Assembly: GCA_013415795.1 (NCBI GenBank)
Contig: JAAEEL010000050.1
Span: forward strand, 1 to 9,023
Reading direction: 5' to 3'
Source: Methanocellales archaeon
GTDB lineage: Archaea; Halobacteriota; UBA148
Length of the DNA stretch: 9,023 bases
In this document: piece after piece, positions 1 to 6,091 of the stretch
Layout: the number at the start of each line of letters is the position of its first letter
Position numbering within the stretch: position 1 is the stretch's first letter
Notes under the pieces: generated by a model
Told to the model about the DNA's origin: nothing
Seen by the model: only the letters and a program-made list of their open reading frames with translations
The model's database searches: none
Translations under genes and position numbers: made by a program

Positions 1-244
1 CTTTTTCTATACGAGATAGTTCTCCTTTCTCCTTCTTTAAAAGTTCTTCAATATATCGCTTCCTGAATTCTTTTAAATCCTCTTTGGAAATATAGGATTT
101 CTCGGACCAATTTGGAAACTTTTTTTTAATTAATTTACTTATGCTGGGTCTTATGGTCTCAGCTGAAACTGCATCTACTTCTCTAATTTTTTTTCCAGTT
201 ATATCTAAAACTTGATTACCAGTATTTGATTTTTTCATGACCAT
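1..244 (-). CDS. DUF1003-family membrane protein, N-terminal part (runs off left edge)
   Basis: This is the 5' part of a minus-strand gene, about 81 codons, continuing beyond base 1. Two in-frame ATGs (244 and 238) follow an in-frame stop at 248-250; I take the first. The visible protein resembles the N-terminal, pre-membrane region of DUF1003 proteins: an 'I R P S I S K L I' segment, 'K E D L K E F R K R Y I E E L L' and the conserved 'E K G E L S R I E K' just before the family's transmembrane helices. Those helices would lie outside the window. DUF1003 proteins are usually membrane proteins of unknown function, often with Cys residues in a short N-terminal knuckle; no Cys is visible here. 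A TATA-like stretch near 275-283 on the minus strand would place transcription a few bases before the ATG, and no Shine-Dalgarno is visible. The family call rests on remembered family patterns, not on a search. Confidence 0.66.
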   Translation of the reverse strand, partial: MVMKKSNTGNQVLDITGKKIREVDAVSAETIRPSISKLIKKKFPNWSEKSYISKEDLKEFRKRYIEELLKKEKGELSRIEK

Positions 245-528
245 AACTTATCTACGAGGAGATTCAATCATGATTCTATATCTATCTTTTTTTTGTATTT
301 TTACCATAGGAAAGTAATAGTTCTTATGTAATTAATGTATATATGTATATAATATATATCTGCAGAAAGAGTGCCTTTGCACGTTTTTATTCGTTTAACC
401 CCCTTTTTGATATTTAAAAAGAAGTTTTATGAATTATTTTATTTAGAAGCTAAAATTTTCCTCTAGATAAGAAGTATCAAATAGTAGGCAAGATCATTTT
501 AGATGATTAAAAGAAAAAAAGGTAGAGA
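245..528. promoter_or_regulatory. Divergent AT-rich intergenic region with candidate promoters
   Basis: This 284-base gap separates the divergent DUF1003 and pyrophosphatase genes, so it must hold promoters for both. Visible elements: a TATA-like ctatat around 276-281, about 30-35 bases before the minus-strand ATG; a 10-base palindrome AATCATGATT at 266-275; an alternating TA tract at about 334-359; a tttaaaaag element near 413-421; and a weak GTGC-cttt-GCAC hairpin at 371-382 followed by five T. Just before the pyrophosphatase ATG the sequence ggtag (521-525) is at best a weak ribosome binding site. I see no ORF of substance here. The individual promoter assignments are inference. Confidence 0.4.
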
Positions 529-2178
529 ATGACCACAGAGAATCAGAAGCGAGTGTTTGTTATCGGGCACACAAATCCTGATTCCGATTCCGTATGCTCT
601 GCTATTGGCTATGCGTACCTCAAGAACGCCCTCGATAAAAAGTACCATTATATTCCGGCTCGTGCTGGCGATTTGAACAGTGAGACGAAGTTTGTGCTCG
701 CTAGATTCAACTTCGAATATCCTATGAAGATGGGGAGTCTTGCAGCCAACGTAGGAGATATGGACCTAGGGGAACCCATTGTCGCATCTCCCAACGATTC
801 TATACAGGACGTTGCATCTTTAATGAGGGAAAAAAACATCCGTACGGTGCCGATAGTTGACACAGAGAGAAAGCTCTTGGGGATCGTCGGGCTCCGAGAC
901 ATCGCAGAATATTACATCGCAAATCTGGGACGCAGGGACTTATCTACCACATCGATTGATCTGAACACCTTAATCAGAACCTTAAATGGAAACGTTATTG
1001 TCAATCCTCAAAAACTAAACAAATTAACCGGCAGGGTATTTATTGCGGCAATGCAGAGAATAACAATTTTAGACAGAATAAACGCAGGTGACGTAGTCAT
1101 TTTAGGTGATAGGACTAATATGCAATTGGATTTGATCAAAAAAGGATGTTCAGCCCTTATAATAACCGGAAATTCTACTATTAGCCCCGAAATCAAGAAA
1201 GCGGCATCAAGGTCGGATACATTGCTCATATCTTCGCCACACGATACCATTACTACTTCCAGATTGCTCGAATTGTCCACACCGCTTTATTCGATAATGT
1301 CCCAGAATGTAACGGTCGCTGAACGGTATACTCGAATTTCAGAGTTGAGGCAAAAAGTTTTGGAGTCTGAGTATCGCAGTGCATTAATTGTCGACAGCGA
1401 ACTTCGGTTACTCGGCATCGTCACTCGGACCGATTTACTGCAGCCCATACAAAAGAAGGTCATTTTAGTTGACCATAACGAGATCTCTCAGGCGGTTGAT
1501 GGCGTTCAAGAGGCACATATATTAGAAATTATCGACCATCACCGAGTCGGCGATATATCAACACTCATGCCAATTCACGTTCACAATGAGCCGATTGGCA
1601 GCACCTGCACAATTGTGGCAGAACAAATGTTGCTTCATCAAATTACCATTCCTAACGATATAGCTGGATTACTACTCTCGGGATTGCTGTCTGATACATT
1701 AATGTTGACTTTATCAACCACCACGGATCTCGACAAAGAGTTGGCACGTAAATTAGCCCCTATCGCGCGTGTCAAGATAGAGGAATATGGAAAGGAGCTT
1801 TTGACGGCAAGTATGAGCATAAAAGGAAAATCCGGCAGAGAAATCCTGCTTCATGATTTTAAGGCATACGAACTCGGAGATAAGAAAATTGCCGTTGGGC
1901 AAGTAATGGTAATAGATAAAGAAGATATAAGGGCTAAAGAAAGCGATATAAAAGCAGAAATGGAGAGCTTGCGTGTGGAGAAGAGCTACGATTTGGTCGT
2001 TCTCCTCATTATGAATCCCTTGGAATCGGGTGAGGAGCTTATGGTCACAGGCGAGAAGTGGCTAATAGAGAAGGCTTTTGGGATTGAGATAAAAAACGAC
2101 AAAGGTTTTATTCCACAGATTTTATCGAGGAAAAAAGACTTCATTCCGAAGATCGGTTATGTATGCACTACTTCCTGA
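529..2178 (+). CDS. ppaC: Manganese-dependent (family II) inorganic pyrophosphatase with CBS-DRTGG-CBS insert
   Basis: This 549-residue cytoplasmic enzyme hydrolyses pyrophosphate to phosphate and so drives biosynthetic reactions. The DHH-superfamily core is split. The N-terminal metal motif GHTNPDSDS (residues 13-21; likely ligands H14, D18, D20) comes first. It is followed by a CBS domain (about 75-130), a DRTGG-type domain (about 145-245, containing GDRTNMQ) and a second CBS domain (about 255-308). The core resumes with VDHNE (314-318) and the DHH motif at 336-338. The DHHA2 lobe ends with SRKK (533-536), which in this family binds the pyrophosphate product or substrate. The order CBS-DRTGG-CBS matches known nucleotide-regulated CBS-pyrophosphatases, where adenine nucleotides bind CBS and diadenosine polyphosphates need the DRTGG part; regulation here is inferred from that. 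All key catalytic residues are present. The ATG start gives the N-terminus expected for the family. Confidence 0.93.
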   Translation: MTTENQKRVFVIGHTNPDSDSVCSAIGYAYLKNALDKKYHYIPARAGDLNSETKFVLARFNFEYPMKMGSLAANVGDMDLGEPIVASPNDSIQDVASLMREKNIRTVPIVDTERKLLGIVGLRDIAEYYIANLGRRDLSTTSIDLNTLIRTLNGNVIVNPQKLNKLTGRVFIAAMQRITILDRINAGDVVILGDRTNMQLDLIKKGCSALIITGNSTISPEIKKAASRSDTLLISSPHDTITTSRLLELSTPLYSIMSQNVTVAERYTRISELRQKVLESEYRSALIVDSELRLLGIVTRTDLLQPIQKKVILVDHNEISQAVDGVQEAHILEIIDHHRVGDISTLMPIHVHNEPIGSTCTIVAEQMLLHQITIPNDIAGLLLSGLLSDTLMLTLSTTTDLDKELARKLAPIARVKIEEYGKELLTASMSIKGKSGREILLHDFKAYELGDKKIAVGQVMVIDKEDIRAKESDIKAEMESLRVEKSYDLVVLLIMNPLESGEELMVTGEKWLIEKAFGIEIKNDKGFIPQILSRKKDFIPKIGYVCTTS

Positions 2179-2214
2179 ACATACACATCAAGAAACGGCA
2201 TTGATTATGTCGAT

Positions 2215-2249
2215 TAATTTTTCCTGAAGTTGTATATACTTTTTATTTT
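2215..2249 (+). terminator. T-rich candidate archaeal terminator after the pyrophosphatase gene
   Basis: The short gap between the convergent pyrophosphatase and methyltransferase genes contains T runs at 2218-2222, 2240-2244 and 2246-2249 on the plus strand, without a convincing hairpin. Archaeal RNA polymerase terminates at such T tracts, so this is a plausible end for the pyrophosphatase transcript. Many archaeal gaps look like this, so confidence is low. Confidence 0.3.
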
Positions 2250-2283
2250 CGCGAGAGGGTGGCAATTTCAACTAACTCGTTAT

Positions 2284-3171
2284 TCATTTTTTATCAACGA
2301 TTTCAGCGAAAGCAATCCTTTCAATTTCAAAAACATTCAAATCCCTTCCTAGGGGCTTCAGATATTTTTCCTGATAATAAGAAGCCCCCACATCTTCTAT
2401 TAGTGAAATATTATATCGTCCAAGGAATTCTGTCATATTTGAAGGCTCTAACCCAAAAATCCATGGTGATTTTGCCTTTTTAGCAAATTTCACCAAAGCA
2501 TCTGCACCTTCAAGATTGGATGTGCCGTCAATAACACTTTTCAGTACATAGGTAAAAACGATCCTGCTTCCTGTACACGTTTTTGAAATGTATTTCAATG
2601 TGGATTCGACTGCTTTGGGAGTGATATACTGTGTAACACCCTCCCAAATGAAAAACGTGGGTTTTGAAATGTCCAAGACTTTGGAGGTCAATACCTCGTC
2701 AAGAGTTTGATCATTAAAGTCAATGGGAACATAGGTAACATGGGACGGAAGAGGGCCTAAAATTTTTATTAGCCTTTTCTTCTTGAAATTTTGTATGGAG
2801 GGCAAATCCACTTCAAACACTTTTGTTTTATTAATTCCGGGCATCCTGTAAGGTCTCGAATCCAGTCCAGCACCTAAAATTACAATATTTTCCATGTCAT
2901 TTTTTATCGCTGATTGAAGCACATCATCAATATACTTCGTTCTGCAGAGTATTCCACCCAAAGTACCCGGAACCTGCTTTTCACGCAGGTTTATACCCCA
3001 ATCTCTAATGCCTTTGAAACGCATTAAATCAATGAGGAATTTTAGAGGCCAATTAAGAAAGTCTCTTGCAAAATGATCTTCAAAAAGCCGCAGCTCTTCA
3101 GGATAAAATAGTTCCATGGTTCTTACTGCTGCTGCTCCTATGGCAGTCTGTCCGGCTTTATTTTTGCTCAT
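2284..3171 (-). CDS. Class I SAM-dependent methyltransferase, leucine carboxyl methyltransferase-like (TIGR00027 type)
   Basis: This 295-residue soluble protein has the marks of the LCM/PF04072 family. They are a helical N-terminal cap (about 1-75), the segment RTKYIDD (77-83), and the SAM-binding glycine loop ILGAGLDSRPYR (98-109). Next come the acidic post-strand motif VFEVDLPSIQ (118-127), whose D/E would bind the SAM ribose, and the motif FIWEGVTQYIT (174-184) typical of the family. The family includes protein carboxyl methyltransferases and many O-methyltransferases of unknown substrate, so the acceptor cannot be named. Length is normal. The start ATG is preceded by no clear Shine-Dalgarno. 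It lies 86 bases downstream of the small zinc protein on the same strand and could share its transcript. A role in methylating a product of the neighbouring isoprenoid/radical SAM genes is possible but is only a guess from proximity. Confidence 0.85.
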   Translation of the reverse strand: MSKNKAGQTAIGAAAVRTMELFYPEELRLFEDHFARDFLNWPLKFLIDLMRFKGIRDWGINLREKQVPGTLGGILCRTKYIDDVLQSAIKNDMENIVILGAGLDSRPYRMPGINKTKVFEVDLPSIQNFKKKRLIKILGPLPSHVTYVPIDFNDQTLDEVLTSKVLDISKPTFFIWEGVTQYITPKAVESTLKYISKTCTGSRIVFTYVLKSVIDGTSNLEGADALVKFAKKAKSPWIFGLEPSNMTEFLGRYNISLIEDVGASYYQEKYLKPLGRDLNVFEIERIAFAEIVDKK

Positions 3172-3257
3172 AATTAACCCATTAATTACAATATCTCGAC
3201 TGGGGGCTTTTCATTTTTTACTGCACTGCCATTAAAAGAAGACTATTTTCTATCAAA

Positions 3258-3473
3258 TCACTCAGGCACTAACCAAGCTGTTCCACAGCGTTTACAAACG
3301 TCTTTCATACACCACTCATGGTATATGGCACCGCATATTGGGCATGTGGTCGCTTCTGTCTCGTCCACCTCGATGCCACACCCATCACATATACCAACTA
3401 CCTCTTCCTCAAGCTCCTCATCCAATTCCTCATCTAATTCTTCTTCAGGATCTTCATATTTCATAGACATCAT
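3258..3473 (-). CDS. Small acidic protein with RING-like C4HC3 zinc module
   Basis: This 71-residue protein of unknown function has two parts. Residues 6-24 are almost entirely acidic and contain a repeated E-E-L-D unit. Residues 27-66 carry eight potential zinc ligands: C29-x2-C32-x11-C44-x2-C47-x4-H52-x2-C55-x4-C60-x2-C63. The pairing and the Y-H-E-W-C centre resemble a compact RING or PHD finger with two interleaved zinc sites. Small RING-like proteins occur sporadically in archaea, but a ubiquitin-ligase role cannot be claimed; it may simply be a protein-binding zinc module. Three near-N-terminal Met codons (residues 1, 2 and 4) leave the exact start open. Placed on the shared TATA element at 3491-3500, residue 2 (base 3470) is about 26 bases downstream, which favours a leaderless message. 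It sits upstream of the methyltransferase gene on the same strand. Confidence 0.75.
   Translation of the reverse strand: MMSMKYEDPEEELDEELDEELEEEVVGICDGCGIEVDETEATTCPICGAIYHEWCMKDVCKRCGTAWLVPE
3402..3446 (-). repeat. In-frame acidic E-E-L-D repeat tract
   Basis: Residues 10-24 of the zinc protein consist of repeated E-E-L-D units ending in a run of E. The Leu codons differ between units (TTA, TTG, CTT) and GAA/GAG alternate, so the repeat is conserved more at protein than at DNA level. That suggests selection for a negatively charged tail rather than recent slippage. Confidence 0.6.
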
Positions 3474-3490
3474 TATGCGTGAATGAAATA

Positions 3491-3500
3491 CTATTTATAC
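3491..3500. promoter_or_regulatory. Shared, near-symmetric TATA element for divergent zinc-protein and UbiC-like genes
   Basis: The sequence ctatttatac reads as TTTATA-like on the plus strand and as GTATAAATAG on the minus strand. Its centre (about 3496) is about 26 bases from the second Met codon of the minus-strand zinc protein (3470) and about 32 bases from the ATG at 3528 of the plus-strand gene. Both fit archaeal TATA-to-start distances for leaderless or nearly leaderless messages. A purine-rich gaatgaaata lies directly to its left, as a BRE would for plus-strand transcription. The role is inferred from sequence and spacing. Confidence 0.5.
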
Positions 3501-3527
3501 TTTTCCAAGCAGTATGGTAACGATAAG

Positions 3528-3893
3528 ATGACATGGTATGCTGACCTGATTGAATCAATTGAATCAACAACTTCATTTATCAGGAGAAAGTTCAAAAACG
3601 CAAAATTTGAGGTGGTCCGACAGTATGGGCGTGAGGATAGCATAATCAGAGAGTCACGCTTCGTATTGGATGGTAAGAATCTGGTCACCAATAAGGTCAT
3701 CATTCCAATTGACAACCCATCTGATTTTTTGCAGTTGATAAATAAAAAAGAGATGACCATAGGCGATATTATAGAGAGAAAAGGATTTCGAGTGGAAAAA
3801 TATGTGAGATCTCATGGCGAATCATCGAAACACTACACGATAAAGGGAGACGTATTCATGGAGATCTTTGAGGAGTATTTTGAAGATGGTTGA
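3528..3893 (+). CDS. UbiC/DUF98-like protein (chorismate lyase-like fold)
   Basis: This is a 121-residue protein if the ATG at 3528 is used; the frame is open back to an ATG at 3483, which would give 136 residues. I prefer 3528 because 3483 lies only 9 bases from the divergent gene and left of the TATA element. The body follows the UbiC/DUF98 pattern: I-I-R-E-S-R-F-V-L-D-G aligns by eye with the E. coli UbiC segment around its catalytic Arg76, putting R41 in that place. Then come K-V-I-I-P, M-T-I-G-D-I-I near residues 76-82, and a C-terminal strand ending E-I-F-E-E-Y-F, where E115 is the best match to UbiC Glu155. UbiC removes pyruvate from chorismate to give 4-hydroxybenzoate; whether this shorter relative does so is unknown. 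It overlaps the flavoenzyme gene by 8 nt and is surely cotranscribed and probably translationally coupled with it. Confidence 0.68.
   Translation: MTWYADLIESIESTTSFIRRKFKNAKFEVVRQYGREDSIIRESRFVLDGKNLVTNKVIIPIDNPSDFLQLINKKEMTIGDIIERKGFRVEKYVRSHGESSKHYTIKGDVFMEIFEEYFEDG
3870..3875 (+). promoter_or_regulatory. Shine-Dalgarno deciding the flavoenzyme start
   Basis: GAGGAG lies 10 bases before the ATG at 3886, inside the end of the UbiC-like gene. It favours that ATG over the in-frame TTG at 3868, which would begin before this site. Confidence 0.6.
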
Positions 3894-5073
3894 CCAAAGG
3901 TCATACGACATAATAGTGGTCGGAGGCTGTCCTGCTGGTTTGATGGCGGCATGGAAAGCCTCACAGGCAGGAGCTAGCGTACTGCTTTTGGATAAAAAAG
4001 AGCGAATTTGTGATGGGCCACATCCTGCAGACACGACGTTTGAGGGGATGTTTAAAATAACCGGATTAAACGTCCAAAAAGAATACGTGGTTCACAGATT
4101 AAAGGGCATGCATATCGTATCCCCGTCTGGCTTCAAAATTGTCATTAACAATCCGGGCTTCGCCATCGACAGATCCGTATTCGATGAGTACTATGCCGGA
4201 ATTGCCCAGAATTCGGGTGCCGAGATCAAAACAGGTTCAAGAGCCATTGGTCTAAAAATTGGTGATGAAACACACGATTTGATAACAAGAGAGGACAACG
4301 AGAAGAGGACTTACAAGGCAAAGATCGTCATCGGAGCCGACGGCATAGAATCTTCCATCGCCCATTGGGCCGGATTAAAATCCATGAGGCATCCCGAAGA
4401 GATGGCCTCCGCTGTCCAAGCAGACATGACCGGCGTTGAAACAGATTACCCTGACTATTTTCAATATCACATAGGGAAGTCAGTGGCCCCTGGCTGGAAG
4501 GCAACCATATCCCCAAAAGGCGATTCCAAAGCAAGCGTTGCGGCTTTTGTTCGCAATACTCCAATACCTGCAATGGAATACTTCAATCAATTCGTTTATA
4601 AGAACGTTTTAGTGTCTAAATTTTTCGAGAAAGCTAAAATCCTGGACCTTTTGGAGGGTGGAGACCCCATAGCTACCATGCCCGGTGACTTAGTAAAGAG
4701 TGGAGTCATGATAATCGGGGGTGCGGCCGGTCAAGCCGGCCTGCCCTATGGAATGCTGGCTGGGATAATATGCGGTGATGTGGCAGCCAAAGCCATAGAA
4801 GCCGACGATGTATCCAAAAAACATCTTGACATGTATGTGTCTATGTGGCGAAAGGAGTTATTATCAGAATACAAGACAGGTTATAGGGCTCTCAAGGTCA
4901 TGGAGAGAATACCCGATAAGGATATCGATAAAATGGTTAAAGCTCTTCAGGACGTTGACGTTACGAAAACCCTATCGAGCCATTCAACGACTTTCATGAA
5001 GGGGCTAAGCATCGTTTCATTGGCACTTAGGATGAATCCGAAACTCCTGCGATTTGTAAAATATCTTATATGA
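3886..5073 (+). CDS. Geranylgeranyl reductase-family FAD-dependent oxidoreductase
   Basis: This 395-residue flavoprotein is of the GGR/PHBH-fold type. Visible parts are an N-terminal beta-alpha-beta FAD loop DIIVVGGCPAGL (about 8-19), then ERICDGPHPADT with a Cys at 42 at the place where archaeal GGRs carry their conserved Cys. These are followed by FAIDRSVFD (92-100), the GADG motif (150-153) and the second FAD motif GGAAGQAGLPYG (278-289). GGRs saturate isoprenoid double bonds of archaeal lipids or of quinone-type side chains, taking electrons from ferredoxin or F420H2. The canonical substrate-cavity motif Y-x-W-x-F-P before K-G is replaced by W-K-A-T-I-S-P-K-G (204-212), and the FAD loop has Cys where Gly is usual. 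It may therefore act on a different isoprenoid or a non-lipid substrate. The start is an ATG overlapping the upstream stop, with GAGGAG ahead. It is convergent with the radical SAM gene, with 12 bases between stops. Confidence 0.82.
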   Translation: MVDQRSYDIIVVGGCPAGLMAAWKASQAGASVLLLDKKERICDGPHPADTTFEGMFKITGLNVQKEYVVHRLKGMHIVSPSGFKIVINNPGFAIDRSVFDEYYAGIAQNSGAEIKTGSRAIGLKIGDETHDLITREDNEKRTYKAKIVIGADGIESSIAHWAGLKSMRHPEEMASAVQADMTGVETDYPDYFQYHIGKSVAPGWKATISPKGDSKASVAAFVRNTPIPAMEYFNQFVYKNVLVSKFFEKAKILDLLEGGDPIATMPGDLVKSGVMIIGGAAGQAGLPYGMLAGIICGDVAAKAIEADDVSKKHLDMYVSMWRKELLSEYKTGYRALKVMERIPDKDIDKMVKALQDVDVTKTLSSHSTTFMKGLSIVSLALRMNPKLLRFVKYLI

Positions 5074-5085
5074 CTAACTAAACAA

Positions 5086-6090
5086 CTAAGACCGAATGAA
5101 TCTTCTGAATATTCTGGTGCAGTTCAATATAACTTCAGGTTTAAGGCTATAAAGGAGACTTAACTCAGCGTAGCCAAAAAAGAGGCATCCTTCGCATTCC
5201 TCAGATATTTTATTTCTCTTATATTTTGAGTATTCCCAGACTTTACCGAGACTTCCTTCAACATCTCCCATATTTTGACGGTAAACCCTGCAGTTTTCTA
5301 ATTCGCCATTAGACGAAACATGAAGAATGAGGTCATTGACATGACAGTGGAGGTCTGGATCGAGGTCCCTTATCATCCTGAGATAGGTGTAGGAATTTAG
5401 AATCGGCGAGCCTTCTCTTTTTAATTCAATTATTCTGTCGACTGTCTTTCTGTACTTCTCTGGGTTTCTTATTCCCAGTTCATCCCACACGTCTTGGGAA
5501 ATGTCTTCATATTCATAAAGGGGCTCAAATGAGATCCATATCCCCAAATCTTCGACGATTTTGACGAGGTCCTCAATCTCGTCCAGATTCCTTCCGTTGA
5601 GAACGCAATTTATCACGATGGGAATTCCCTTTTTTATTGCGGCATTGATCCCATCCAAAACCCTACCAAGATCGACTCCTCTCAGCTTCTCGTAGCTCTT
5701 AGTGCCATCCACAGAAACCGACAGATAGTCAAGACTTGAGAGTTCGTCCACCCTTTCCTTTAAAAGAACTCCATTTGTCACCATAAATGTTATCATGCCC
5801 AGAGATTTGGCATACTCAAGACATTCCGGGAGGTCTTTTCTCACGAGGGGTTCCGCAGTCCATACATTATATGCCAAGACTCCCAGAGAACTGGCCTCAT
5901 CAAGAAGACGGAATATCTCCTCCTTTTCCATTTCCTTTAGCCTCTCTTCCCAATAGATGCAAAATTTGCAACGGAGATTGCATTCTGAATTAATCCCGTG
6001 GGAAAGTATCAAAGGTCCTTTTTTGACCCATAACTGCCAAATGGCTTTAATTATTATCAAAGGAGTAAAATTTCTTATTTTCATGTTCAT
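5086..6090 (-). CDS. Radical SAM protein with C-terminal twitch/SPASM-like region (rSAM-1)
   Basis: This 334-residue protein starts at the ATG at 6090, one base after the stop of the upstream radical SAM gene. An in-frame TTG at 6108 would overlap that gene and is less likely. Residues 37, 41 and 44 form the C-x3-C-x2-C cluster that binds the [4Fe-4S]/SAM centre (in the context S-E-C-N-L-R-C-K-F-C-I-Y-W). The SAM-amino motif is T-A-E-P (78-81) instead of the usual G-G-E-P. VTNG (104-107) and SVDG (126-129) are regular. The C-terminal part has C249-x17-C267, with N-G-E-L-E-N-C giving G-x4-C, then C299-x2-C302. This is suitable for one auxiliary iron-sulfur cluster, and a lone C324 follows. A hydrophobic N-terminal stretch (about 8-20) and a basic C-terminus could favour membrane association. 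Substrate unknown. The context with a GGR-like enzyme hints at an isoprenoid substrate, by inference only. Confidence 0.85.
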   Translation of the reverse strand: MNMKIRNFTPLIIIKAIWQLWVKKGPLILSHGINSECNLRCKFCIYWEERLKEMEKEEIFRLLDEASSLGVLAYNVWTAEPLVRKDLPECLEYAKSLGMITFMVTNGVLLKERVDELSSLDYLSVSVDGTKSYEKLRGVDLGRVLDGINAAIKKGIPIVINCVLNGRNLDEIEDLVKIVEDLGIWISFEPLYEYEDISQDVWDELGIRNPEKYRKTVDRIIELKREGSPILNSYTYLRMIRDLDPDLHCHVNDLILHVSSNGELENCRVYRQNMGDVEGSLGKVWEYSKYKRNKISEECEGCLFFGYAELSLLYSLKPEVILNCTRIFRRFIRS

Positions 6091-6091
6091 T

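Noticed and set aside
371..388. GTGC-cttt-GCAC hairpin with five T as a terminator
   Set aside because: The stem is only 4 bp and it lies between divergent genes, where no transcript is expected to end. It is probably chance.
2259..2483. 74-codon plus-strand ORF over the end of the methyltransferase gene
   Set aside because: It is antisense to a well-supported coding region and shows no recognisable protein features.
3868..3885. Upstream TTG start for the flavoenzyme
   Set aside because: The ATG at 3886 has GAGGAG at a proper distance and gives the usual GGR N-terminus close to the FAD loop.
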